NCBI RefSeq assembly: GCF_029392315.1 | Contig: NZ_CP113939.1 | Coordinates: 434,001-498,000 of the forward strand | DNA from: Bifidobacterium sp. ESL0690 | GTDB lineage: Bacteria > Actinomycetota > Actinomycetes > Actinomycetales > Bifidobacteriaceae | DNA: 64,000 bases | Direction: 5' to 3' | In this document: positions 27,820-37,721 of the stretch, one piece after another | How the letters are laid out: each line of letters begins with the position of its first letter | Numbering within the stretch: the stretch's first letter is position 1 | The notes under the pieces: model-generated | Databases searched by the model: none | Told to the model about the DNA's origin: nothing | The model's input: only the letters and a program-made list of their open reading frames with translations | Translations under genes and position numbers: made by a program

Positions 27820-29730
27820 ATGAATCCTGAAGCGTTAAGTGAACTTATTTCTGATACTGCACATGAGTTGGTTTCGGCGGGGGATGCCGGCGAACTGACC
27901 GTTGATCTGATTCCGGCGGTTGAGAAGCTGGCGGTGATGCGGCCGAAGGACCGCGCGCACGGCGACTGGTCGTCGAATGTAGCGATGCAGCTGGCCAAGA
28001 AGGCCGGCATGAAGCCGCGCGATCTGGCCGAGGCGTTTGCCGCGAAACTGCGCGACGCGGAGGGTATCGCCTCCGTGGAGGTGGCCGGGCCTGGGTTTAT
28101 TAATATCACGTTGGATTCCGCTTCGGCGGCTGCCGTGGTCTCTCAGATTCTTGAGCAGGGCATTGAGATGGAGCCGGTCGATAAAGGCGTCGAAGTCTGG
28201 AAGGGCAAGGACAGCGATACCGAAGCTGCCGGCACTGAGACCGAGGCGAAAACCGTCCATTCCACAAAATTCGGCCTGAACGACCATTTGGGCGGCAAGA
28301 CGCTCAACCTCGAATTCGTCTCGGCCAACCCGACCGGCCCGATCCACATCGGCGGCGTGCGTTGGGCGGCGACCGGCGACTCCATGGCCCGCGTGCTTGA
28401 GGCCAACGGCGCCAAGGTCGTGCGCGAATACTACTTCAACGACCACGGCGAGCAGATCAACCGCTTTGCCAAGTCGCTCGTGGCTGCGGCCCACGGTGAG
28501 GAAACCCCGTCCGACGGTTACAAGGGTACGTATATCAACGAAATCGCCGACCGTGTCATTGCCGAAGCCAAGGCCGACGGTATCGATGTGCTGAACCTGC
28601 CGCGCGTCGACGGCGGTCTCGATAAAGACGGCAAGCCACTTGGCGAGGGCGATTCCGAGCAGCGCGAAGAGTTCCGCAAGCGCGCGGTGCCGATGATGTT
28701 CGCTGAAATCCAGCAGTCCATGAAGGATTTCCGTGTCAACTTCGACGTGTGGTTCCACGAAAACAGCCTGTATCAGGACGGTGCGGTGAAGGAAGCCATC
28801 GCCAAGCTGCGCGAGCAGGGTGATATCTACGAGAAGGACGGCGCCACCTGGTTCGCCTCCACCAAGCACGGCGACGACAAGGACCGCGTCATCATCAAGT
28901 CGAACGGCGAGTACGCCTACTTCGCCGCGGACATCGCCTACTACTACAACAAGCGTCATCGCAAGGGCAAGCCTTCCGCTCCTGCCGACATCGCGATTTA
29001 CATGCTCGGCGCCGACCATCATGGCTACATCGGTCGCATGATGGCGATGTGTGCCGCGTTCGGCGACAAGCCGGGCGAGAACATGCAGATTCTCATCGGC
29101 CAGATGGTCAACGTGATGAAGGATGGCAAGGCCGTGCGCATGTCCAAGCGCGCCGGCAACGTCGTCACCATCGACGATTTGGTGGAGGCCGTGGGCGTGG
29201 ACGCCGCGCGCTATTCGCTCGCCCGCACCGATTACAACACCAGCGTCGACATCGACCTCGACGTGCTTGCCTCGCACACCAACGAGAACCCTGTGTATTA
29301 CGTTCAGTACGCGCACGCCCGCAGTTGCAACGTCGATCGCAACGCCGAAGCCGCGAAGATTGACGCGAGCGTCGCCGATTTGTCGCTGCTCGATACCCCT
29401 GCCGACGGCGAAGTGCTCGGTGCCTTGGCCCAGTGGCCATCCGTCGTTTCGGACGCCGGCGACCTGCGCGCACCGCACAAGATCGCACACTATCTCGAGG
29501 CTCTCGCTGGAACGTATCACAAGTGGTACAACCTTGAACGTGTGGTGCCGATGGATTTGACGGACCTTGAGGTCCGCGAAAAGGACGCCGCCAAACTTGA
29601 GGCCGCACGCATCGCCAAGAACCCTGAACCGGCTCGTGCCGCAGCCCGTCTGCAGTTGAACGACGCCGTCCAGCGCGTCATCGCCTCCGGTCTCGCGATG
29701 CTCGGTGTCACTGCACCCGACAAGATGTAA
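27820..29730 (+). CDS. argS: Arginyl-tRNA synthetase
   Basis: 636 residues, class I synthetase charging tRNA-Arg. The N-terminal tRNA-binding domain (Add-1), the HIGH motif in SANPTGPIHIGG, the KMSKS-like MSKRAGN and the C-terminal anticodon-binding helices are in order. An insert of about 25 residues (residues 120-150, Thr/Glu-rich) precedes the HIGH region. A terminator with an 11-bp stem follows. The first in-frame ATG is used. Confidence 0.97.
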   Translation: MNPEALSELISDTAHELVSAGDAGELTVDLIPAVEKLAVMRPKDRAHGDWSSNVAMQLAKKAGMKPRDLAEAFAAKLRDAEGIASVEVAGPGFINITLDSASAAAVVSQILEQGIEMEPVDKGVEVWKGKDSDTEAAGTETEAKTVHSTKFGLNDHLGGKTLNLEFVSANPTGPIHIGGVRWAATGDSMARVLEANGAKVVREYYFNDHGEQINRFAKSLVAAAHGEETPSDGYKGTYINEIADRVIAEAKADGIDVLNLPRVDGGLDKDGKPLGEGDSEQREEFRKRAVPMMFAEIQQSMKDFRVNFDVWFHENSLYQDGAVKEAIAKLREQGDIYEKDGATWFASTKHGDDKDRVIIKSNGEYAYFAADIAYYYNKRHRKGKPSAPADIAIYMLGADHHGYIGRMMAMCAAFGDKPGENMQILIGQMVNVMKDGKAVRMSKRAGNVVTIDDLVEAVGVDAARYSLARTDYNTSVDIDLDVLASHTNENPVYYVQYAHARSCNVDRNAEAAKIDASVADLSLLDTPADGEVLGALAQWPSVVSDAGDLRAPHKIAHYLEALAGTYHKWYNLERVVPMDLTDLEVREKDAAKLEAARIAKNPEPARAAARLQLNDAVQRVIASGLAMLGVTAPDKM

Positions 29731-29747
29731 TAGAAGAATATATATGT

Positions 29748-29790
29748 AATCGGTCGCGTTTCCCATTGTGGGATGCCGCGACCGATTTTT
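29748..29790 (+). terminator. Terminator of argS
   Basis: AATCGGTCGCG (29748-29758) pairs perfectly with CGCGACCGATT (29777-29787), with an inner TCCCA/TGGGA pairing, and is followed by TTT. Confidence 0.85.
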
Positions 29791-29841
29791 GTATGTGTCG
29801 GATATCGTGAATGTGCGGAGAATGGAACAAAGGAGAGAAAA

Positions 29842-30252
29842 ATGGCCAACGAAGGTATCACATTCACAGATGAAAAACGGTTCACGCAGGATCAGGTCGA
29901 GCGTCTCTTTCTTTCCGTCGGCTGGGTTTCCGGAAAATATCCGGAACGTTTGTATAAGGCTCTGATGGGTTCCTCCACGGTCTTTTCGGCGTGGGACGGC
30001 GACAGGCTTGTCGGTCTGGTGCGCGTGCTCGACGATACCGCGATGATGGCTTATATGCATTACGTATTGGTCGATCCTGAATATCAGGGTCAGGGCATCG
30101 CCGGCCATATGGTCGAGATGGTCAAGCAACGCTACGCCGATTATTTCTATATCGAAGTCATGCCCGAAGAAAGCAAGAACGCGGCGTTTTATCAAAAGCA
30201 TGGGTTCAAGATCATGCCGGATGGCGTGGCCATGCAGATTTGCAACGGGTGA
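29842..30252 (+). CDS. GNAT-family N-acetyltransferase
   Basis: 136 residues. The acetyl-CoA loop is VDPEYQGQGIAGHMVE and the late helix is NAAFYQKHGFKIM. The substrate is unknown; GNAT proteins of this size acetylate small amines or protein N-termini. The ATG at 29842 follows AAAGGAGAG at good spacing; a frame start further upstream would run through the argS terminator. Confidence 0.9.
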   Translation: MANEGITFTDEKRFTQDQVERLFLSVGWVSGKYPERLYKALMGSSTVFSAWDGDRLVGLVRVLDDTAMMAYMHYVLVDPEYQGQGIAGHMVEMVKQRYADYFYIEVMPEESKNAAFYQKHGFKIMPDGVAMQICNG

Positions 30253-30429
30253 ATGTTTTCACTGTCACGTTTACATTTGTCCTCTATATTACATTCCCTT
30301 TAGGCGATTTCTTGTGCGATTACTGCAAATAAGTCGTCAAGGTGAGATAACTCCTGCATTTTCACACCGATTCGCTATCGTTATGTACAGTTTAAAATTT
30401 GGTGACAGACGATAAAGAAGAGGCGGATT

Positions 30430-32046
30430 ATGGGCATCACTCCGATTTGGCCGGAAGCGACGGCGTTCAACGATAATGGCGAACTGACGTTCCACGGGCA
30501 CAGCGCTGAGTCGTTGCTGGACGAGTTCGGGTCGCCTCTGTACCTCATCGATACGGACGAAGTGCGTAACCGTGCCAAAAAGTTCGTTGCCGCTGCCGCC
30601 AAAGCCTTCAATACCAATACCACCCACGTCAGCTTTGCGGGCAAGGCGTTCCTTTCGAAGGAAGTCGTGCGTATCGTGACAAAGGCCGGCATGCACGTCG
30701 ACACCTGCTCGATGGGGGAGATCAAGATTGCGCTCGCCGCCGGTGCTCCGGGGCGCAGGCTGGTGCTGCATGGCAACAACAAGTCCGACGAGGAGATCGA
30801 GTTGGCCATCAAAGAGGGCTTCTCGAAGATCGTCGTCGATTCACCCGACGAGCCTGCCCGCATCGCCGCCATCGCGCATCGCTTGGGCAAGCGCGCACGC
30901 GTCATGCTGCGCGTCACCTCTGGTATTCACGCCGGTGGTCACGAATACATCTCCACGGCTCATGAGGATCAGAAATTCGGTGTGCCGTTGCTGCCGGCCG
31001 GTGTAGGACCGGAAATCCTTGACATTCTTGCCAAGCTTGGTGATGAGAAAAACGAGTCGGGCGCTGGAACTGCCGGTGATTCCGCTTCGTCAACCCCAGC
31101 CTCAGCGAATACTCCGTACAAGCCCAAGCTCGATTATTCCGTCAAATACCCCTACGATACCAGCCATGTCAAAATCTCCGACGAGGAACGCGAACTGGCC
31201 GAGGCCATGAATGCCGTAGCGGACGGGCCGGCGCTCGCGGTGCTCAAGGATATCTACAAGCGCCAGGAAGACCTTGAACTCGTTGGTATCCATTCGCATA
31301 TCGGCTCGCAGATTCATGACGCCAACGCCTTCATCGAGGCCGCGCGGCGCATGATGCTGCTGCGCAAGACCTTCTACGCCACCGATGCCTACACGATGCC
31401 CGAGGTCGATTTAGGCGGTGGCTATTCCGTGGCCTACACCGATGCAGAGGATTCCATGGACATCGATGCCGAACTCGGTCGCCTGGCAGCGGCTGTCACT
31501 TCGATCAACAAGGCGCTCGGTATGCCGGCTCCGGTGATTTCCTTCGAGCCCGGCCGCTGGATTGTTGCTCCCGCGGGTGTGACGCTCTACCGCGTCGGCA
31601 CCGTCAAGCGCGTCGCGCTGCCGGAAGGTACGAAAGACGAAGCTGGCGACCCAATCAGCGAGCGCACCTACGTTTCGGTCGATGGCGGTATGAGCGACAA
31701 CATCCGTCCGGCGCTCTACGGCGCGGATTACACGGCCCTGCTCGCCAACCGCAATTGCGGCGGCGCTAAAGATGAAGCCGGCAATCTCAAGGATTCCATG
31801 CTCGCTCGAGTGGTCGGCATGCACTGCGAATCCGGCGACATCCTCGTCCATGAGTGCCGCCTTCCTCGTGACCTCAAGCGCGGCGACATTCTTGCTATCC
31901 CGGTCACGGGAGCCTACGGCCGCACGATGGCCAGCAACTACAACCAGGCGCTCATCCCCGCCGTGGTCGCCGTCAGTGATAAAGACGCTCATCTCATGCT
32001 TCGCCGCCAAACCATCAATGACCTCCTTTCCCTCGACGTGAGCTGA
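30430..32046 (+). CDS. lysA: Diaminopimelate decarboxylase
   Basis: 538 residues. It converts meso-diaminopimelate to lysine. PLP-enzyme fold III: the lysine that binds PLP is in THVSFAGKAFLSKEV, the phosphate-binding glycine loop in VDLGGGYSVAYT, and the partner-subunit Cys motif in MHCESGDIL. It is about 90 residues longer than typical LysA (about 420-450), mostly because of a Ser/Thr/Pro-rich insertion at residues about 205-235. Possible SD GAAGAGG upstream. It precedes hom and thrB, grouping aspartate-family genes. Confidence 0.96.
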   Translation: MGITPIWPEATAFNDNGELTFHGHSAESLLDEFGSPLYLIDTDEVRNRAKKFVAAAAKAFNTNTTHVSFAGKAFLSKEVVRIVTKAGMHVDTCSMGEIKIALAAGAPGRRLVLHGNNKSDEEIELAIKEGFSKIVVDSPDEPARIAAIAHRLGKRARVMLRVTSGIHAGGHEYISTAHEDQKFGVPLLPAGVGPEILDILAKLGDEKNESGAGTAGDSASSTPASANTPYKPKLDYSVKYPYDTSHVKISDEERELAEAMNAVADGPALAVLKDIYKRQEDLELVGIHSHIGSQIHDANAFIEAARRMMLLRKTFYATDAYTMPEVDLGGGYSVAYTDAEDSMDIDAELGRLAAAVTSINKALGMPAPVISFEPGRWIVAPAGVTLYRVGTVKRVALPEGTKDEAGDPISERTYVSVDGGMSDNIRPALYGADYTALLANRNCGGAKDEAGNLKDSMLARVVGMHCESGDILVHECRLPRDLKRGDILAIPVTGAYGRTMASNYNQALIPAVVAVSDKDAHLMLRRQTINDLLSLDVS

Positions 32047-32143
32047 AAATATTCGTCTTGCGTGAGGTGTCGGATTCATTACCTAGGATTGGTGAGTCTA
32101 CATAATTGGGATGCAATAAAAGCGGTTGAAACGGGAGAGCAGT

Positions 32144-33541
32144 ATGGGTCAGGCGAGAGTTGCGGGTGCAAGAGGTTTGGTGCAGCAGCAAACGGAGGGC
32201 GACGGCAGTGAAACCGAAGTCCTGCGCAAGGGCATTCACAGCAGCGCGACTCCGATTCGCGTGGGCTTGTTGGGTGTCGGAACCGTCGGCTCCGAGGTCG
32301 CCAGAATCTTGACCGAGCAGAAAGAGGAGCTTCAGCAGCGCATCGGTCAGCCGCTTGAGATTTCCGGTATCGCCTGCCGCGACCCCGAAAAGGTCACGTT
32401 CCCTTGGGTTGACAAGTCCCTGCTCACCACCGATACCAAATACGTCGCCACGCATAGCGATATTCTGGTCGAGCTGATGGGTGGCCTTGAGCCTGCGCGC
32501 AGCCTCGTTTTGAAGGCGCTTGACAGCGGCGCTTCCGTGGTCACTGCCAACAAGGCTTTGCTGGCGAAATATGGTCCTGAAATCTATCGCGCAGCCGAGG
32601 AAGACGGTGTCGATATCTACTTTGAAGCGGCCGTGGGTGGTGCCATTCCGCTGATTCGCCCGTTGCGTGAATCGTTGGTGGGGGACAAGGTCACCAGCGT
32701 TATCGGAATCCTCAACGGCACCACCAATTACATTCTTGACGAAATGACCACCAAGGGTCTCGATTTCGACGTCGCTTTGAAGGATGCGCAGACCAAAGGT
32801 TACGCCGAAGCCGACCCGACCGGTGACGTCGAGGGTGAGGACGCGGCGAACAAGGCTGCCATCGTTGCCTCGCTTGCGTTCCACACCCCGGTAAGTATCG
32901 ACGACGTCACCATGGAAGGCATCACCAGCATCACCGCCGACGACATTGCGCTGGCGCAGGCCGAGCACAAGGTCATCAAGTTGCTCGCCGTCGTGGTCAA
33001 TGGTGAAGACGGCGTTTCCGCGCGCGTCTACCCGGCGCTTATCCCCGATGACCACCCGCTCGCCAGCGTCCACGGCAGCTACAATGCCGCGTTCGTTCAT
33101 GCGCAGGCTGCCGATGATCTGATGTTCTATGGCCGTGGTGCGGGCGGCGCTCCCACCGCTTCGGCCGTGATGGGTGACGTCGTCACCGTCGCTCGCCATA
33201 TCGTGCAAGGCGGTACCGGCCCGCAGATTTCGATGTATCGGAAGTTCCCCAAGGCTCCGCTGAGCGTTTCCCGTGCCGCGTTCGCCGTGCGTTTCCGCGT
33301 CTGCGACCGCCCAGGCATCCTTGCCGCGATTTCCAAGACTTTCGCCGACCATAACGTCTCCATCAACGGCATCAACCAGGATTTGAAGCCCACTCCGCAC
33401 GATCCAGGCTATTCCGGCGAGCTGCAGACTTTGCGCGTGGTGACCCACCTGTGCAACGAAAACACGTTGCGTGAGACGGTCGACGACGTCTGCAAATTCG
33501 ATTTCGTTATTGGAGAGCCATCGATTTTGCGGGAAATGTAA
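32144..33541 (+). CDS. hom: Homoserine dehydrogenase
   Basis: 465 residues. It reduces aspartate semialdehyde to homoserine, the branch point toward threonine and methionine. The NAD(P) motif is VGLLGVGTVGSEVARIL, the catalytic Lys region is NKALLAKYG, and the core is ILNGTTNYILDEM. A C-terminal ACT domain (FRVCDRPGILAAISKTFADH) implies feedback control, most often by threonine. The ATG at 32144 follows GGGAGAG; an in-frame TTG six codons upstream lies before that site. A terminator follows. thrB lies 235 bp downstream and makes phosphohomoserine from its product. Confidence 0.97.
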   Translation: MGQARVAGARGLVQQQTEGDGSETEVLRKGIHSSATPIRVGLLGVGTVGSEVARILTEQKEELQQRIGQPLEISGIACRDPEKVTFPWVDKSLLTTDTKYVATHSDILVELMGGLEPARSLVLKALDSGASVVTANKALLAKYGPEIYRAAEEDGVDIYFEAAVGGAIPLIRPLRESLVGDKVTSVIGILNGTTNYILDEMTTKGLDFDVALKDAQTKGYAEADPTGDVEGEDAANKAAIVASLAFHTPVSIDDVTMEGITSITADDIALAQAEHKVIKLLAVVVNGEDGVSARVYPALIPDDHPLASVHGSYNAAFVHAQAADDLMFYGRGAGGAPTASAVMGDVVTVARHIVQGGTGPQISMYRKFPKAPLSVSRAAFAVRFRVCDRPGILAAISKTFADHNVSINGINQDLKPTPHDPGYSGELQTLRVVTHLCNENTLRETVDDVCKFDFVIGEPSILREM

Positions 33542-33594
33542 GGTTCGGTTTCTGTTATCGATGCTTTTCGTTTAATTAACCTGAACTGATGAGG

Positions 33595-33630
33595 CCCGCG
33601 TTCGTAGCATTACGATACGCGGGTTGTTTT
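33595..33630 (+). terminator. Terminator of hom
   Basis: CCCGCGT (33595-33601) pairs with ACGCGGG (33617-33623); inner TCGTA/TACGA extends it. Followed by TTGTTTTTC. Confidence 0.82.
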
Positions 33631-33775
33631 TCATCGAGGGCAGACCTGCCGCTTGGTAAAGCCGAGAGAGGATTGACCTTCAACAGTGGGCATCTATTGC
33701 CGAGCCCGTGACAATGGCGTTATCCTGTTGCTATCGGTTGGCGATGATTGATAGGTACGAGGCAAGGAGACGGTT

Positions 33776-34888
33776 ATGGCAGGGATGGCACCGAAAGTTC
33801 GTCAGGTCAGGGTGCGCGTGCCCGCCACGAGTGCGAATCTCGGTTCCGGTTTCGACACCGTCGGCTTGGCACTGGATTATCACGACGAACTGAAATTTAC
33901 TATCAATGAAAATGAGCCGGTTGGTTATCAGGGCGGCCAAAACGGCCAAGATCATCAGCGTAACGGTGTCGGCTTTTCAGATACCACGGTCAAGGTGATT
34001 ATTCATGGTGAGGGCGAGGACACTTTGCCCCGAGACGAAACGCACCTTGTGGTTTCGGCATTCCGCCGCGCATGCGAGGCGTTTGGTCTTCGTCGTTTTG
34101 GCTTCACTCTGGAGGCTCAAAACAATATTCCGCAGGCTCGCGGCATGGGTTCGTCGGCCGAGGCCATCGTCGCCGGTATCGCTGCAGCGGCGGCTTTCGC
34201 CCAAGGCGACGCCGATTTCAACCGTGAAACCATTTTCCAAATGGCCGCCTCGATGGAAGGCCATCCCGACAATGTTGCCCCTGCGGTTTACGGAGGTCTC
34301 ACGGTTTCATGGAATTTCGAGACTGCGGAAGGTGTCGGTTCCGTAGGCATCCCCGGTGGCGAGCCGCTTCGTGCCGGATTCCATACCGTCAACTATCCGG
34401 TTTCCCGCGCCATGACCGCCGCCGTCTTCGTCCCCGATTTCAAGCTTTCCACGCAAAAGGCGCGCGAAGCTTTGCCGCAGAAGTTGCCATATAAGGATGC
34501 GGTATTCAATATTTCGCGAGTAGCGCTGCTTCCCGCCGCGATGAATCCGGCGAGTCTCGGCGGCGATTCTGTCAGTCCGTCGCAAGGCGATAATCCAGCC
34601 ATCGCCTCGCGCTCGAACGCTCTGCTTTTCGCCGCCACGCAAGACAGACTCCACCAGCCCTATCGCAAAGGACTGATGCAGCCTTCATGGAAGCTCACTG
34701 AAACGTTGCGCGCCAAGGGTTTTGCCGCCGCCGTCTCGGGAGCCGGCCCGTGCGTCTTGGTCCTCCACTACGGCGATGTCTCCGCGCAAATCGACAAAGT
34801 CGCCGCCGCCCAGCTCAATAGCGGCCACTGGCGCGTCCTCCATCTCCCCGTAAGCCCCCAGGGCGTTCAGGTTGAGATCGAGCCGTAA
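33776..34888 (+). CDS. thrB: Homoserine kinase
   Basis: 370 residues, a GHMP kinase that phosphorylates homoserine for threonine synthase. Motif 1 VPATSANLGSGFDTVGLAL, the ATP loop PQARGMGSSAEAIVAG, and the C-terminal GAGPCV loop (VSGAGPCVLVLHYG) are present. AAGGAGA precedes the ATG. It is 40-60 residues longer than E. coli ThrB, from surface loops (for example a Gly/Gln-rich stretch at 51-60). Confidence 0.97.
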   Translation: MAGMAPKVRQVRVRVPATSANLGSGFDTVGLALDYHDELKFTINENEPVGYQGGQNGQDHQRNGVGFSDTTVKVIIHGEGEDTLPRDETHLVVSAFRRACEAFGLRRFGFTLEAQNNIPQARGMGSSAEAIVAGIAAAAAFAQGDADFNRETIFQMAASMEGHPDNVAPAVYGGLTVSWNFETAEGVGSVGIPGGEPLRAGFHTVNYPVSRAMTAAVFVPDFKLSTQKAREALPQKLPYKDAVFNISRVALLPAAMNPASLGGDSVSPSQGDNPAIASRSNALLFAATQDRLHQPYRKGLMQPSWKLTETLRAKGFAAAVSGAGPCVLVLHYGDVSAQIDKVAAAQLNSGHWRVLHLPVSPQGVQVEIEP

Positions 34889-35032
34889 TCTTCAGGCGAA
34901 CCGATAATGAAGCGCTGATATCCCTGTTTCTTACATTTATTTGATTAGCCCTGACATTCGGCGCAAAATTTGGGTAGGGTAGCAGTAGTTACGTTCTATG
35001 CCGGTTCTGGCCGGTGAAATGTTTGGAGTGTT

Positions 35033-36652
35033 ATGTCGATTCCGCTGATTCTCGCCTCGCAGTCGCCTTCGCGGCGCAACGTGCTCAATGCCGCCGGCAT
35101 CAGCCCGACCATTCACGTCTCGCACGTCGATGAGCCCGCTGCCGTCGCCGCCGAGGCGAAGGATCGTGGGGTTGCGGTTGAAGATCTGAGCTGCGAGCAG
35201 CGCGTGATGATTCTCGCGCGAGCCAAGGCGCAGAGTGTCTATCGGGCATATCGGCAGGTTGCCGAGGCCGCCCGCGACGCCAGCGGCGAACAGGTGACCG
35301 CCTATCCGCTTGAGGCCGAAGAACAGAACGATGCTACCAAGGTCAAGCCGAGTGCAGCGAAACCGGCGAACGGCGACCCGACGACACTGACCCGCGATTT
35401 TTCCGACGTTGCCGTGCCGGTCGAAGCCGAGCCGATGAAGGAGGCCTTGACCGAGCATCCGGGATTTGCCCATGCCGCAGTTGGTCCGCTGATCATCGGT
35501 TGCGATTCCATGTTTCTTTTCGCAGGCGTCGCACTGGGCAAACCGCATACCCCGGAAGTTGCGCGTAAACGTCTGAGCGCGATGCGCGGTAAGTCGGGGG
35601 AGTTGTGGACCGGTCATTGCCTGATTGATTTTGCCACCGGTCGGCAGGAACTGGCCTCCAGCCATGCCACGGTGCGTTTCGGCGATTATTCCGACCGCGA
35701 CATCGAGGCGTATATTGCTTCCGGTGAGCCGCTGGAAGTGGCCGGTTGCTTCACTTTGGAAGGCCTAGGCGGCGCTTTCATCGACGGCGTTGACGGCGAC
35801 CCGAGCGGTGTGCTTGGTCTGAGCTTGCCGTTGTTGCGCCGCATGGTCGAGAAGATGGGCGTCGCTTGGACGGATCTGTGGAACGCCGGCCTCGGCAAGG
35901 TGGCCGCGGCAAAACTACAAATGCAGGCAGAGCCGCGAACGGCGAGCAACGCTGAAACGAATGATGGTTCCGATTCGGTATTGATAAATGCTGGAAATAT
36001 TGAAGCTGATGACAAAACATTGTTGGTTATGGCCGAATCTCAAGTAGATACTGGCAAAATCAAATCCAGTATGAAGGCGAAAGCCGTTGCTGCTGCTGCC
36101 AGAGCAAAGGCGAGAGCACAAGCCGCGTCAATCATCCCGCCGAAAGACAACGTTCACCAGCCCGGTGACGGTTGGGTGCAGTGCGCCTGCGGCCGCCGTC
36201 ATTGGGGATTGAACGGTGCCGCCGGGGTTCTGCTCGCTCGTCGCAGCAAGGAGACCGGCAAAGTCACGGATGTGGTGATGCAGCATCGCGCGATGTGGAG
36301 TGCGGAAGGCGGCACTTGGGGGATTCCCGGCGGTGCGCTGGCAGACGGCGAAAGCCCGATTGAGGGTGCCTTGCGCGAAAGCTACGAGGAAGCCAACATC
36401 ACTCCGGAGGATATCGAGGTTGTCGGTACCCATCGCGAGGAACACGGCCCGTGGGCCTACACCACGGTTTTCGCCTTTGAGAAGCCGGACCATGAGGTCA
36501 ATCCGCATCCCAATGACGACGAAAGTATGGAAATCGCTTGGGTTCCGGTCAGCGAGGTCCCCAAGCGCAAGCTCCTGACCGCGATGAACGCCGATTGGCC
36601 CCATTTCGTGGAGCGTCTCAATATCTTGGCCGAGGATTACCGCAACAAATAG
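35033..36652 (+). CDS. Maf-like nucleotide pyrophosphatase fused to a NUDIX hydrolase
   Basis: 539 residues. Residues about 1-285 are a Maf domain (LILASQSPSRRNVL, IIGCDSMF, GYSDRD-like GDYSDRDIEAYI, DGDPSGVLGLSLPLL), a house-cleaning pyrophosphatase acting on modified or canonical nucleotides. It carries a ~65-residue inserted loop (about 85-150). Residues about 280-370 are a low-complexity linker. Residues about 375-539 are a NUDIX hydrolase. Its box is GGALADGESPIEGALRESYEEANI in shape (G-x5-E-x7-RE-x2-EE), preceded by a short Cys pair (CACGRRHW). Two enzymes that clean nucleotide pools thus share one chain. No neighbour appears co-transcribed. Confidence 0.92.
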   Translation: MSIPLILASQSPSRRNVLNAAGISPTIHVSHVDEPAAVAAEAKDRGVAVEDLSCEQRVMILARAKAQSVYRAYRQVAEAARDASGEQVTAYPLEAEEQNDATKVKPSAAKPANGDPTTLTRDFSDVAVPVEAEPMKEALTEHPGFAHAAVGPLIIGCDSMFLFAGVALGKPHTPEVARKRLSAMRGKSGELWTGHCLIDFATGRQELASSHATVRFGDYSDRDIEAYIASGEPLEVAGCFTLEGLGGAFIDGVDGDPSGVLGLSLPLLRRMVEKMGVAWTDLWNAGLGKVAAAKLQMQAEPRTASNAETNDGSDSVLINAGNIEADDKTLLVMAESQVDTGKIKSSMKAKAVAAAARAKARAQAASIIPPKDNVHQPGDGWVQCACGRRHWGLNGAAGVLLARRSKETGKVTDVVMQHRAMWSAEGGTWGIPGGALADGESPIEGALRESYEEANITPEDIEVVGTHREEHGPWAYTTVFAFEKPDHEVNPHPNDDESMEIAWVPVSEVPKRKLLTAMNADWPHFVERLNILAEDYRNK

Positions 36653-36658
36653 GGCTTT

Positions 36659-37600
36659 TTAGCTCAGAAGCGCGGCGATGATGGCGATGACAATCGGGCT
36701 GGAAATCGTCGAAATCAGCACGCCGTCGCGGGCGAAGGTCATGCCGACGTTATAACGCGCCGCGTAATTGTAGACGTTCTGGCCGGCGGGCAGTGCCGCA
36801 AGCACGACGCAGGCGTAGAGCACCTTGCCGCGGAAGCCCATGATAAAGAACGCGATGAGGAAAGCGATGAACGGCATCACGATATTCTTCAGGATCGTCA
36901 CCCCGATGACCGCGGAACGCGAGCTCTTGTTCTGCATCGGACGCGTGCCGTGCAGCGACATGCCGAACGCCATCAGAATCATCGGCACCGCAGCCTGCCC
37001 GATCATGTTGACTGGGTCATAAATGCATTTCGGGATCGGGTAGACGCCGGTCCACGCGGTGATGGCCGAAACCAGAATCCCGCCAAGCGAACCAATCAGA
37101 AGCGGCTGGTGCAATGGCTGCATCAGCGCTTTCTTCACAGACATCTTGCCGGTGGTCGTGTAGTCCAGAACCGTCAGCGCGATAGGTGTGAAAATCGCTT
37201 GCTGCATCACCAGAATCGGCGCGACCAGCGCAGGGTTGCCGAGAATATAGGTGGCGATCGGCAGGCCGATATTATTGGAATTCAAGTACAGCGAGTTGAG
37301 CGCTCCCACCGTCGCGTCGGCAGGACCCATATGGTAAAAGATTTTATTCAGAATGAGGAAAAGCACACCTACAGCTAGCGCGGAGAAGAACGCGACGATG
37401 ATCGAAGGATGGAAAATCTCGAGAATCGGCTCTTTGGAGAGGATGGCGAACATCAAAAACGGGTTGGTGACGAAGAACGCGTAGCGGTTCAGAACCATCT
37501 GCGCCGTTGGGCCGCCGATGTTGAAGCGTGCCGCCACGTAGCCGGTGCCGATGATGATGGCGATGACCACAAATCCCTGCATCGCGCTCAACAAACCCAT
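36659..37600 (-). CDS. AEC-family transporter
   Basis: 313 residues with about ten hydrophobic helices and the AEC pattern: helices 1-5 including YAFFVTNPFLMFAIL and NSLYLNSNNIGLPI, and a later FGMSLHG (residue about 220) typical of the family. AEC carriers export organic acids or, in plants, auxin; malate is a frequent substrate in bacteria. It is convergent with the Maf-NUDIX gene (6 bp apart) and divergent from dapE. Confidence 0.9.
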   Translation of the reverse strand: MGLLSAMQGFVVIAIIIGTGYVAARFNIGGPTAQMVLNRYAFFVTNPFLMFAILSKEPILEIFHPSIIVAFFSALAVGVLFLILNKIFYHMGPADATVGALNSLYLNSNNIGLPIATYILGNPALVAPILVMQQAIFTPIALTVLDYTTTGKMSVKKALMQPLHQPLLIGSLGGILVSAITAWTGVYPIPKCIYDPVNMIGQAAVPMILMAFGMSLHGTRPMQNKSSRSAVIGVTILKNIVMPFIAFLIAFFIMGFRGKVLYACVVLAALPAGQNVYNYAARYNVGMTFARDGVLISTISSPIVIAIIAALLS

Positions 37601-37721
37601 AAAATCTCTCCCTTGGCTGCGGCCAATATAAAAACCACGCTTACCCTAATATAGTGCCTCATTATCCGGGATTTGTGAAGACTTATCTCACAACGTGTAT
37701 CGCCCACGCTACGATGAAACC

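Noticed and set aside
27835..30201. 788-codon frame antisense to argS and GNAT
   Set aside because: Covers two clear genes and a terminator; no start signal.
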